Positions 12,191-25,500 of a stretch of DNA of 64,000 bases are shown here, in pieces. Where the stretch lies: assembly GCF_016859285.1 (NCBI RefSeq), contig NC_053406.1, forward strand, positions 10,888,026 through 10,952,025. Reading direction: 5' to 3'. The translations under genes and the position numbers were made by a program. Source of the stretch: Xiphias gladius. Lineage: Eukaryota; Chordata; Actinopteri; Istiophoriformes; Xiphiidae. Position 1 is the first letter of the stretch, and every line of letters begins with the position of its first letter. The notes under the pieces were generated by a model. The model was not told the origin of the DNA, ran no database searches, and was given only the letters and a program-made list of their open reading frames with translations.

Positions 12191-15100
12191 TAGCCTAGTT
12201 TAGTGTGTGTTTATCGGTGAGGGTCTGGAGATGCCCCTTTCAACTTTTCCACAATCTGCTGATAAATCAAATTAATCTGGGCAACCAAAAAAGGAGACAA
12301 ACAATTCAAACAATTAGCAAAATAAAACCCGTATGTGAAATTGCAGTGCTTTTCAATTTGAAGGTTTTTAAAAAAAAATAGAGTATGGTGAATTGTGCCG
12401 TATGGCAGGCAGAGACCGTTAATCCCACCACTAAATCTGAGACCTTATGAGTCTATTATCTTAACAGACCTCTTACCTCCGATTGTCTCTATAAAATCGG
12501 CAACAGTCAGCGGGATACACCCCTGTACAATATCCCTGCTGCCTAGCAACAGAGGAGCACTCTTTATAGCAACATTTCTTCTCTCTGCAGAAAGACAGAC
12601 GAGAGAGACAGAGACAGAGAGAAAGAGAACAGTTCTTGTGTTATCGTATTGGTATCCTTTACTCTAATAAGTGTTTTCATTGCCCCAACAGTCAGGTGAA
12701 AAAGACTTAAAATGCCCACACACACACACACACACACACACGTCTGTACTTCTAGTTCTGTGAGGACCCTCAGTGACATAATGCATTACCCAGCCGCTTA
12801 TCCTCACCTCAACCATCACAACTAAATGCCTAACCTGTACCTGTACCCTAACCGAAACTTAATTCCAACCTGAACCTTAAAACTAAATCCTGAAAACCCC
12901 CCAGCAGCTCTTTGATGGTCTGTCCTAAAGTGAGGACCATCCACAAGTACATGAACACACACACACACATGCATCGGTTGCTTCACAAGTTTGACACACA
13001 GAAGTGGAATCAGTGGGGCAGCTGGTGTTAACCCAGTAAACGAGGTGATAATGATTTCATACACCCAGGGGACAACACACACATCACTGGGTGTGGCTGA
13101 CAGTTTGTTACCAACAGTCGAGGCTGATTCCCCAGACTGATGCATCGTTTCAGCCCCAAGCAGCACAATCATCAAGCTAATGTGAGAGGACAGAGATGGT
13201 CTGTAGCTCTGTATATTGTTCCCAACCCTTTTTCAGTCGAATTGAATTAATACAAACATTATGAAATTGATTTTATCGTGTATACATGTAGTAACACACA
13301 TATAGCTTCTGTTGTATATGTCGGCATGGGAGAGTTGCCTATAACAGTATGCTGATACAACAACATATAAATATAAAATTGTACAGTGTATGTGAACTAA
13401 CTGTAAACAGTGTTGTGGGAGGCATCATTATAGATACTGAGGTTAACAAATGGAACAATATAATTAGTAGTCTTATACAGCATCTCATAAGAAAAAACAC
13501 AAACTGAATGTTGTAGTTTCACAGTGTTATTTGTTGCAGAGTTACTTGATTTAATTCGGTATGTCCGTCTTGATGTCCACCCTCTATCCACAAGAGTGTA
13601 CTTTATGCATGTTTAAGCTACTGTATGACCTAGCCTACAGGCCTGCCAGCAGATGCTCTACACTGCTGTGACGGTAAATCTGAAAGCTGTCTCTCACTGT
13701 GGTAAGCAGTGTTGTTATGCTAACCACAGACTGGCAACCAGCCCACCCTCCTCCTCTACCACGAATGGCTTAATGTCTTCAAACCACTCTCCTGAGTCCG
13801 TCTTGGCTTTTATTTTCCCTCCCTTCCTGTATTGGCATTTTCTCTAATTCTCTTCTCCTCTTTACTCCATCCCGACATCACCCGCTTTTCTGGAAAACTG
13901 AGATTATCAGTCAGCTGGGAAGAATTAATGAGCCTTCTCCTCTGCCTCTATCCTGTACGCTGTCTCCCTCTAGCCCATCTCTCCATCGCCTCTGTCTTTT
14001 CACTAAACATACACCACACTTCTTTTTTAGCATCCCCTCTTTGCCTCCAGTAAGTGACGAGTGAAAAGGGGGGATGGAGGTGCTACCTGTGACCACCAGT
14101 TAGTGTTTGGCCTCTTTTATTTCCCAGTATCCTCTCCTCCTGCCTCCCACCCAGGAAGGATGGATGGAGGAATGGATTAAAGGAGGGAGTTTGACTTTGC
14201 GATGGTCTCTGATTAATTTTTTGTTTGTCTGCATGGCAGCCTGGTTCCTCTCAGTAGGGTCTCCTCATCCGTACAGATATTATATTTCCCAAATACTTAT
14301 TCTCATTTTGGTGTTGTTACTTCATTTTGGTTTACTTGTTGTACCTCCCACTTGATCCTAAAATGATATGAATATGCCTGGCATCTTGATTTACATGTCT
14401 ATACACAAGGGTGACAACTTAAAACCAAACGTAACGTGAAGTGCCTTCGTTGGGGCAACACGAGGCTCCAGAACAGCATCGGTGCTATTTGGCACTTATT
14501 CTCCAAGGCTCTGGGGCTGTAGTGGCTAGAAGGAACAACCTTTATCTAAAATATAGTCCCATATTTGGTACTTTGATGATAGTAGTGGAGAGTGCTGTGT
14601 AACATATCTCTCTAAAATCTGTCATGGGTTGAGATGTGGTGAATGTGATGGCTATGGCACATAGAGCTAAACTGATAAATCAGCCATGGCAATATAAAGT
14701 GTTGGCCGATTTTAGCTTGCTGCAGATATCGGTATAAGTATATATCGACCAATAAGTAACGAGAAATTGCGGTACAGAACTTCCTAACTGGATCTGAAGT
14801 AATTTAGAAACACAACTGCATCAACCAGAGCCTTGTGACCGTGTACCTAGTATTGAAGACAACTACAATACATTTATGTTTTTTTCCGGTCAACTCTTTC
14901 ACCGTTTTTATCTAATTTTTTTTATCTTATTTGTTGCTCTTTAGTATATTTACCATTCATCACAACTCGCTTGTTTACAGCTCGCCTCCTGCTTATTCCA
15001 GCGTTCCCTGTCCTGCCCTCCCTCCTCAACCCCAAACAGACCGACAACCACGGTATCAACCGTCATACGGCTAAAGACACTGCCAGCCATGTCCTGCCTC

Positions 15101-15200
15101 TGAAACAAAAAATCCAGTTTACAGCATTTTAACGCGCACGCCAAGAAAAGACCCGCTTCTCTTTTTGTATTATTATTTTTTCTAGAGGATAAAAACGTCG
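12191..15200. other. Region upstream of scn2b
   Basis: No gene is seen. The stretch holds a (CA)n run at 12717-12741 and a short one at 12956-12968. Near 14685-14770 there is a fragment with the 'gatatcggtata' pattern common in fish dispersed repeats. The last few hundred bases would carry the scn2b promoter, but no TATA box stands out. Confidence 0.5.
14685..14770. repeat. Possible dispersed repeat fragment
   Basis: The phrases 'gataaatcagccatgg', 'gttggccgatttta' and 'gatatcggtataag' resemble a diverged copy of a fish repeat rich in 'cggccgatatcgg'. Class and ends cannot be set from this copy. Confidence 0.35.
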
Positions 15201-15259
15201 TTAAAAAAAAAAAAAAAAAAATCAAAAACAAAAAAGAAAAGAAACAAGAAGGAGAGAAA

Positions 15260-15335
15260 ATGTCTTCCCCCGCGCAGGAGAGGAGCTCCGGCGTTCAGCT
15301 GCTGAGCGCGGTGCTGCTGCTGCTCTCGCTCTCCG
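15260..15335 (+). CDS. scn2b: scn2b coding exon 1 (signal peptide)
   Basis: The ATG follows 'gagaaa' (A at -3). It encodes 25 codons with the hydrophobic core LLSAVLLLLSLS, then one base of a Gly codon before the donor 'gtaag' at 15336 (phase 1). The 5' leader contains a run of about 18 A at 15204-15221. The ATG is the first one fitting a signal peptide in this frame. Exon 1 shows little conservation, so it rests on splice phase and signal-peptide character. Confidence 0.85.
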
Positions 15336-15461
15336 GTAAGAAAGAAAAACAGTCGGAGCGATCGATGCTCCGTTACATTGATACGCGGATCAACAGTTCG
15401 ATAGGATGATAGCCCGCGCACGCTGCTGCACCTTTAGGCCTTTTTTTCTCCTCATTTCTGA

Positions 15462-15508
<47 letters not shown>

Positions 15509-18500
15509 AGGCAGGAAGAGAGAAGGGGCCTCAATGGGTATGATGTGAGACGATGTCGGTTAATTGTTGCTCCAGCATTCTCCCCAGTTTTATTGGGGAA
15601 TCCACTAAATCCGGACCGTTGTGGCCTCCTTCCAAGACTTTCTGGATAAACTGACGTGCGGTCTGTTGTGTTAGTTCTGGAAGGACTTGTTTTTTTCCTC
15701 ATACGTCTCTGTTTAGCCTCTGTTGACAGCCAAGTGAGTGCCCTGTTGTATCACAGCCCTTAAACAGGATTATGATGCACCATATAAAAATAAATATTGG
15801 CGTAGGCTGTACCCAGAATGGTAGTGCACCGAAGGGCTCTGTGAGTGATGGATGGAAATAGGCCTGTAATAAGTGGCTAATAATGCGCTACTGATGTTCA
15901 TGGGCCCTGTATTCAGTAGCAGACTTAAAAACCTACATATGTGCTCATCTGTAATAGGTCTATGGATTTGTATGAACGCATGGATGCACGAAACAGAGAG
16001 CAGATGTGAACAGGATGATATCCAGCCCAGACCGGTTCATGATAATTCACAGATAAGATCAAAAACACGCCAGCACCCTGTGTGACCCACATCTGATCAA
16101 ACCCACGGCATCATTACACAAATTGAGAATGATCAAGGAGGCCTTAATATGAAGCCGGCGCTCTCCAGCAGATTTACATAAGGCCAACGTAATCCTGCAT
16201 TATACAGGCGATATTTTGTGTTGAGCTTGAATAACATACTCCCTTCCTGCTGTAGTTGAACCGTTAAATGCGACAGTAAAGCCACTTCTTGTCAGTTTCA
16301 AAACTGCAGCATGTTCTGTATGTGTAACACTAGTAAAACTCACCAAATATGAAATCTTCCTTGCTCTTTAATGAGGGAAACCCGTAAGTGGTCATATCTT
16401 TAGCAGAGAATGACACCGGCACTTTAGTGATGAAAAAACAAGCAGTGTGAGAAACAGTTTAATGAAAGAAAATATTCTTTTCAAAGAGAGACTTAAACTT
16501 AAAGATTTATGAACTCGCACTGTATCCCGTGGAGGACCATGTAGACCACATGTTTACTGTGGGGTCTTGTCCCTCTTCACTGGGCTTCACATCCAAGCCG
16601 AGGTGAGGTTATCACCCTGAGCAGGAAACGTGATGTTGGGCAGGGCAGAGTCATCATGCAGGGAGAGAGATCATTGAGTGGTTGAACCTATGGTTTATTA
16701 GGTAGGGAGAGAAAGGTATGTTAGACACAGAGGGGTGGGATCATTCCAAAATCTTTGGTGGTGTTAGCACCTGAATTTTTATTTATTGTTTTTATGCAAT
16801 TCACACACAGAGGCAATCACCGAAGACTGTTTGTCTAGGATATAAAAGTAATGGGAGAAAAAAAAATAACATGCATATTCTGGAAAATTTCATTTTCATT
16901 CACTTTAATTGACACTTTAAAACCATACTAAAGGAGACTAGATTTTGGGTTGAGTGAGACTGTGAAAAAATATCTGGTCCAGTTTGATACCATACAAGGA
17001 AATGGAGTTGGAGGAAACTGAGTTGAAGTTTGTCTCCAAATGGTCCTTTTGTCCTCTTATTTCATCAAGTGTTGCAGTTCAGTGATTTGGAAATTACATA
17101 GGGGAGCTCACAACGGTGTATTTTTAGATGGTGTCAGCATCCGTTGCTTTTGCACCTATGCCAGCTAAAAAAAATAGATACCCAAAAGTTTACTGTTGCT
17201 GTGGAGCTTTTTTGCGTGGAGATGCTACTAAGCTACAGTTCCCCTTTCTTGCTCTTTTCAAGAGGACGCAGCCTATGCTAAAGGAAAAATGAAAGATTAC
17301 TACATTCATCTTTAATATGTTTCTATATACCCTATGTAAGCTGCTCAACTGTCCAAACTAAAGAATATTCCATAAAATACATCTTATATTGTCCTATCAC
17401 TTTGAGATACCCCCAAAACAAAATCAAAATCTTGTTACTATTTTAAAAATCTGAACCCGTCAGTTGACTGTAACTTCCTTTAATTAGAGATGTACATATA
17501 TCAATATGTATCCATAGTTTAGACTGTAAAATGCCTGCATACATCATGTCTGGACAACAGATGCGGTGACACACCCTGAGCTCTCTCATGAAAACAACTA
17601 AGGTCGGTAAAGGTAGTGCTGCTCACATGGGAGAAAGGAGAAACGTTTTACCCATCACCAGGCAATATTATATTGACTCCTTTACCATAAACACACACAC
17701 TGTGGGCATTTAATTCAGATGAGAAAGCACTCAGTAAGACAGTTTTATAGTAATACAGTTACATTTTTTTCATTTATTGTGTGCTTTCTTTCAGAAGAAC
17801 ACTAGTTGTAGTCGAGGCTGACAGCAAAGTCTGGCAGTGTAGTCTTCCTATGGACTTAAATTTCCGCTGCAGTTTCCAACCGATATTCCTTCTGCCCATT
17901 AGCGTTTTAACTTTACTCATCCACCACACAGTTACAGTTACCACCGAGGGGCACTAGAGGGCAGCAGGACACTGAAAACAGCAGGCATGTACTGTAAATG
18001 CACTGGCATGGACTTCAAGCAGGCCAAAGGGCAACCCTCGAATGGCATTAGTAAGTGCAGAAGCCTAAGATTACCACAGTTCAGTCAAAACCTTAATTTA
18101 ACAACTTTGTTTCTATCAGAAAACAAAATACCAAACTGGGCCTACTTGATAACCGCTACAAACAGTAGACCTGTGGCTCTCGCCGGCAGGCAGATATTTC
18201 TGCAAGGTGAGGGGCAGCTGTCGGCGCTGTGGCTTAGTTGGTTAAAGCGCCTGTCTAGTAAACAGGAGATCCTGGGTTCGAATCCCAGCAGTGCCTTGAC
18301 TTTAAAAAAAAAGAACAGGAACTACACTTCCCATGGTGTCACAGGCCATTATTTTACATTTAGGAGAACTACACAATACATTAAAATATGTTTTACTTTT
18401 CTACTAACATGTTAATGAACAGTAAGTTATCTTTGTTTTATTATGAATATTATTTTTGCATAAAATATCTCAACGTATTCATTTCAATTCATTCAGAAGA

Positions 18501-21500
18501 AGTCTCATTTGTTCCTTGAAAAAAGCCTAAAATTTATTATTCCTATAAGTAGAGTAACATTTTTAAGACACCCTCCCCAACAGTAGAGCAACTGGCATTG
18601 CAAGACCTACTGCTTTAAAAGAAAAGAAGAAAATGTCATGATTTTGCATCATGACATTGTCAACCAAGAGAGACCAGACAATGTAGCCAATCCTGGGTTG
18701 TTAATAAAACTATAAAGTTACAGTTAATTTAATCTGACTTTCCAATGTAACAAAGGTTTTTAGTATATTACTGTTCTTGCATTTTTTTTTAACCAGCATT
18801 CCTGTGTTGAACTATCACTATTTCACTTTTTTCCCTACAGTCCTACTGTATTGTAGTATATCTCCCTTTCTAACACAGAATTATAAGGTAATTTAATTTT
18901 TCTAATGTGTTTAAAACTGAATTAGTGAAAGAAATCAGTTTAGATGGTCTACAATGAGCAAAATTTGAAATTATGGGAGAGATGCTGATGTTTCCCATTC
19001 TTTAGATGTTTTAGATGTCTTCAGAGTCCCATTCAGTAGCTGTGAGCTCAAGTGAATTTTGATGAAGAATGAATTGAAGCTTAACTGATCAACAACACTG
19101 TCATTGGATTTACTCTGCTCATAATGTTTAACACTACCACCATCCAATACTAAAAGCTTTAGTCTACCTTTATGTCCATCTGTGTACATGTGTACCTCTG
19201 CTGTAGATTCCACTCAAACCCTGTAAGTGCTTGTTGAAGGTTTAAAATGTACTGTAGCTTAAACCAGCCAGACTTTGTGACTCTACTATAAGTAGACACA
19301 ACTGTCAATAATGCATAAGAGTGAAAGAGTGGAGGGGAGAGGAGGACAAGGAACAGAAAAAACTCTGACTCAGTCTGGTCAATATTTTCCTTGATGTTTG
19401 TTCTTTTCAGTATTGAACATAAATTAGATTTTTAAGGGAGTACGGTCTTGTGCAGCTATTATGCCTATAACACTGCAGTGAATTAAGGTCAGTATAGTGG
19501 ATAATGCATCCCTGTCTGTGCTACTGTTTTTTTTTTGTCTCCCACGTGCAGTGGTGTTCACTTACCACTAGTATTGCAGTAACATAGCACACAAAGATGC
19601 TGCAGGCTCACACTGGGCTGTTTTTGCTTATAACTTTATCCCTTCCTCGGTCCAGTCATGACATAATCAGAGAAAAGCTTTTCCATCCCACAGGAGTCCT
19701 GAAACTCCTCCATGAATCCCTGACTGATGTCACATTTTTCTGTAGTGAGCTGTATTGACTTCTGATTGCCCCCGCTTCTGGCACCTGAGGGTAGAGTACT
19801 GCAGAATGCAGTGTGACTTTCTCCAAAGTAGGGGGCACTAGAGCAAAGCCCAACAGGACACAACTGAATCACAACTAAACAATGGCAGACCTAAAAGGAT
19901 TTGAAGGCAGCACAAAGAGGTCAACATATTCACAAAAAATAGATCTGTGTGGTTAAGTTGAAAATATAACTAATGATTCACCTTAGCGCCAGTGTTTTTC
20001 TGGTGTTAGGAGGTAAAAGTAAAAACCATGGTAACGCTTGACACCAGAACATCCCTGTGTTTCTAGTGCAATACCTTTCACCCTATTTCTTACCACTTGC
20101 AGTCACCAAATACCAAATGGATAATTGTAACTTGTCAGTTGTAACACTTCTTCTTTATGGTATACGTGGTGACATAATCAAGTATTCAGATGCCAAGCAG
20201 CAGCTGCTGAAGTATTGTATCGTCCCATCCTAAACTAGCAAATCTCCAACACACAATATTTTTTGCCTGTGGCTTGGAGAAACAAACAACCAGCTCTTCT
20301 TCAGCAGACCCTGCCTCACCAAATGCAGCCCAGCACTGAAGAAAAAAATGCAACAAGCAATCTGAGACCACATCTGGTGTTACGGCCTAACTTCTTGTGG
20401 TGCAATCATTGTTGAGCTAATATTGCCCCGGGGACATATATGGGATTTACAAGTGTTCCCAGTTAAAGTGGGTTGTACTGTAGAGGCAGGCTCTGAAGGA
20501 GGTAAAGGTCAGAGTCGGGAGTCAAACACAAAAAACAAGCTGCAAAAAGCAACAGCCACTGACTTTAGCTAAAGAAGGACATTGAAGGGCGCCATATAGT
20601 GTTGCTCAGCACTCTATAGATAGTTATCTCCTTAAAAAAACTTTCAAGAAGGAGGATGCCTGTTTGATAACCCTAAAGTGTCAACCCACTCAAGACCAGC
20701 ATTTACACCCTATTAAACCACTCAGGAGCTGCACCTATTATACCTTAAACCCAGTCAGAACCATCTTCTACACCAAAACAATTGAGTGGTGGCACTTTCA
20801 GGGATTGTACTACTCAGTCCTAGCAAATGATCATTTTGTAACATCTTTGAGTCACTTAGCTGGAGGCCTTTGCGCCCTTAAAGTAGCTTTAAATCACTTT
20901 TAGGAGACACCTTCAAAGAATACTTTCTGCGCTTTTGTCAAGTTGGTCATCAGTGGATTCTTACTCTCAAAAGCCCTGTCCATGCTAGTCCACAGATGCC
21001 TAATTGGATTGGGATCTGGGAGTGGGGGAGCTTAGTTCAAGGCTACTATAAAAATTTTACTTACTCTTATATTTATTGAAACTTTCCTGGATGATCTAAG
21101 GATTGTAGTTTGAGGAGATAAAAACGTCTGCATACTAGTCATGGAAAAATGCACTTGCATTAACAATGTATTGTGGTGCCTCTCCAACTCAGGTATGCAT
21201 ATGCTTTTTATACCCTCCCTTGTTTAAATACAAATTGGAACATTGTATGGATGTCATTTCTATTCTTGTTAAAATAAAAGCTGTATGTTCTTTAAGAGGT
21301 CCTTATAGCTCAGAGATGTAACCATTGGCAGTACCATCTTTCTTTTATCATCATCTTTTACCCATCAGTCAGGCAGTCAGGCTTTACCCTCTTTACACAA
21401 ATACCCCTCTTTTAAATGAAAACTGATATTTTTACCAACATAAAACCTCTGCTGTGAATAGAATTGCATGCTTATGTAAAACCTAATGAAAAGGTGGTCA

Positions 21501-21994
21501 TGCAGAGTTGGAAAAGAGGAATGGGGAGGGCAGAGAAAGATGATGTAACAGTCCTACCTACGTTTTACCTTTTTCTCTGCATTGACCTTGCCAGAGAAGG
21601 GGACAATGGAGGGAAACAGAAGGGCATAAGTGAGAGAAATGCATGGAGTGCTGGAAAGTGTAGATGGGGAGAGACAGAAAAAGCGTCATTTTGAGGGTAG
21701 TAGAGGGGTCGGCCAGCAGAGGTGCTAGGAAAGAGGCGTGAGAGGTGGCAAGAGAGGTGGACAAAGATGGGAGAGGAACGAGGGAGGGGCAGACAGAGGG
21801 AGGAGTCGCATGAGGGCGCATCACTGCAGTATTTCATCTGTTAGCAATTCTCTGTCTCTCCCTGTCTCTGCATCTGCCTCTCTTTCTCACTATCCACAGG
21901 ACTGCTGAGTCAGCAGGAGCAGGAGCCTGAATCAAACTGTTTCTCACACTATGTATCTGTGTAAGACCTATAGTAGCAAAGGCACATATGTGTA

Positions 21995-22074
<80 letters not shown>

Positions 22075-22516
22075 CAGGACAGTGATGTCTGATTGTATGT
22101 GTCAGTGTTAGCTGTGTGATCGGTTAGTATGCAGGGATGACATTGACATAGCACGGCTAGCATTCTTAGCTCACTGTTGACAATACACACCTTGTGGGAG
22201 GATGCGTGTTTATGTGTGTTTATTAGGCAGAGAGAGAACAGGAAGCAGGTGCTGAGCTGCATCACAACACACCTGACGGTGGTGAGCTGTGTGCATGGAA
22301 ATTGTGTTTATTTGTGTAAATTATACATATGGATGTTGGGTGAGGATGTAGCAAGTGCATGGGTGTGTGTGTGTGTGTGGGGGGGGGTGCAGAGAGGCAG
22401 GCCTGTGGAGTGGTGCAGCAGCAGTGGGAAGGGAGCCAGAAACACCCGACTGCAGTGGAGAGAATGGTGCAGAGTCCCATCACACACACTCACACACGCA
22501 CACACGCAAACACGCA

Positions 22517-22563
<47 letters not shown>

Positions 22564-25500
22564 TAAAAGAGAGGAAGAGATTCTGTCTGGGGAGTATAAG
22601 CCCATGCTGAGATATAATGCTAGAGGGGAGGAGGAAAATTAACAATACTTTAATTTAATTTCAAGTTAAGTTATATGCAGGTATATGCTTGTGACTTTCA
22701 TTTTGGAATGTTAAACTCAAGATACTTCCTAAAGTGGCTTATTGGACCAGTCTATGCAACTATCTAACACAACTTTTAGCTACTATTGTACAAGAAAGAT
22801 GTTGTCAGCAAAACCTTTCATGATCATGGGATTCTCTTTTAGCGTTCCAAATCGAAGACTATGCTATCCTCCCACCCCTTCTGATAACTTCATCTACTGC
22901 AGGGATTTGAATTACTTTAAATACACAAGGAGACAAAGAGTTAAACCTGCTTAAAATTAGGGAGTGCAAAAAAACAATACATCATGGCTTCCACTACACC
23001 GATTATCCACATTATTTCATACAATGACATTGACATAATTTGGCATACTTACAACGTAAGGTGAAATATACAATTCAATCACTAACTGCAGTCAAGCTTA
23101 CATCCTACATTTTAATATCACAAGTAAGGACTAAAGCTGAAGTCCCGATGTTTCCACATGGATGTCACATTTGCAAGCAGCAATAAGATAACTGAATTGA
23201 TGCTTAAGCTCTCAGCAAAAAAAGTGCTGTTCTAGTGGAAACTTGTGCAGAAGCATGTTTTTTGTTCTCCAGGCATAGCCGTTGCTTGGAAAATGCAGTA
23301 TGCAAGTCCATTTACGACCTATAGGCTCATGCCATAGATTTAAATGGATTGAACAAACATGCTGTGCGACACCACTTTTTGTGCTATTGTCTTTTTGTCT
23401 ATGTTTCCAAAATCCCTGGAATTGTTAAGGACATAGTAGGCATATTGCTTGCTTCTACAGTCACTTTGTGGGACTTGCCCACATTTAAATCTGGTCTGTG
23501 AGTTGACGAATTCACATCAAATCCCTGTCAGCCTGATAGACAGCACTCTCCAGATGGAGTGCAGAGGAAGAGTCAGCAGTTACATGGAGAAACACATCCC
23601 CATTACATATTGGCGAGTTGAAACTGCTGAGGCATTGCACATTTTAGTTCTTCTCCTCAAGTTGTTTTGCAGCCCTAAAATATCCTAGCTTAGGGTATGT
23701 ATGTAAACACAAACCTGTAGATGAGGCTAAATGAGGTACTAAACTGTACAACAAATCAGCAGTGTGTGCCTTGATTTACTGTCCATGACTGAAACTAGAG
23801 CCACAAGTCTGATGTCTTTTGACTCATCTTGACAAACTCAAAAAAGACTTGCTTCTTTACGTTGACATTAACACTCGTTACTTACTGTACAATTTTGACA
23901 TAAAATAACTCCCTATATCTAAACTTGTGCAATGAATTTCCTTTTCATTATTTAAATTTACCTTCCTTTTAGAGGTCTTAAACAATTATATTTATAAATG
24001 CAAGCTACTGTTCTGTTATTGATATCAATAATTTCAATTAATTAAAAATATTCATCAGTAATTCTATCTATATTTTCTCAAAGTCCTGGCAAATATTTAA
24101 AGTCAAATTTGTTTCAATCCCTGCAGCTCAGACATTTTATTGTTTTTGGTACTGGCATTGTTACCACTGTTGTTGTTTTTATTTATAGGTTGTTCAAGCA
24201 TGGATGTGCTCGTGGCCAATTACATTAATGCACTGAATGGAACAACTGTCAGAATCCCCTGTACATTCACTTCCTGCTACAAGATGGATGCTACCAAGTT
24301 TTCCATGAACTGGACCTACCAAGAATCACTCAACGATACAGAGGAGATGGTAAAATGGCTAGTCATTAAATGCTTAAAAACCCCTAATACTTGGGGCACC
24401 TACATCTTAAATCTCTACGACAGTTATAAACTCTCTTTTTCTCTCTCTCTTCATAGTTTATGACATACTATAAGAAAAAAGGAATGGTGCCTCTGCGGTC
24501 AGACCGGTTTGGAGAGAGAGTCATGTTTGCTGGGAACCTGGATAAGAATGATCTGTCAATCACCCTATCAGATGTTCAGGTGGAGGACGTGGGGATTTAC
24601 AACTGCTATGTGAGAAACCCCCCAGACCGCATCCAGGGACATGGAGTCATACAGCTCAACGTTGTCACTGAACGTAAGATACTTTACTCTACTTGATGAA
24701 GATATACCAAATTGTAATTGTCTATAAATCCTAACCCTTGCCTTGAAGATACAATCCCTTTTTAGTTGGGGGCTTACATGCACTTCTAAACCAAAATCCA
24801 AAAGGGCATTTTTGAGGGAGAGTGCAACAGATAAAAACATAGTATTGGGTGTCTGGTCTTGGGTGAATTTTGCTGTGGGCTTCACCGTTTCACTAATTTT
24901 ATTTACAATTTCAAAGACTTTATTTATGTGATGACATAACACTATTGAGTGTAGACCATTCAATGGCTGTGACATTAAGCATCCTGTTCTTGCCACTTGC
25001 CTGAGATTGAGCAGCCAGTGTTTTGTGACAGCCTATAGCAGTTCTGGCTCATGAATAATTTCCAAAATATGCACCAAAATATAGCTAAAACACTCAATTT
25101 TAGGTTGGCACAATTAGCTGTTAATGCTGTAACTGATAATCACACAAGTAGATACAAGCTACAAGTGGAAGAAATGTATTTAGCTGTATTTTGGCAAAAA
25201 TACAAGTTTGAAAAATTGCAGCAACATGAACCCAGAATATGGATTAAAGCCTTTTCCTCCAAAAAGTGACATACTGTATGTGCTGTCAAAAGTGGTGAGA
25301 AAGTTAGCATCATTCGCTTGCGTTTTGTAGTGCACTGATCTCTCTCAGCCACCGTACTTTTGTGTGTGTTTCCTGAAGCGTGAGGACCTACTGGTGATGA
25401 GTCAGCTTTTTACTTATTAATGACCAACAAGAGGTAGAACTTCGCCCCTCAGCATCTCTCTCGAACTCATGCACACACTCACGTATACACACACTCACGT

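Larger units (their letters stand above)
15336..24188 (+). other. scn2b: scn2b intron 1 (about 8.9 kb)
   Basis: Runs from gtaag at 15336 to the acceptor 'ttatag' at 24188. It holds GT/CA microsatellites (15462-15507, 21997-22073, 22480-22563), a tRNA-Thr gene at 18223-18296 and a Tc1-like transposase fossil near 20915-21040. The rest is unique AT-rich sequence. Frames such as 18971-19213 and 19636-19872 (minus) show no recognisable domain. Confidence 0.8.

Noticed and set aside
24140..24188. In-frame ATG and hydrophobic stretch directly before scn2b exon 2, a possible alternative signal peptide start at 24140
   Set aside because: The stretch overlaps the polypyrimidine tract and acceptor; exon 1 at 15260 supplies a proper signal peptide with matching phase. 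An alternative start here cannot be fully excluded without transcript data.
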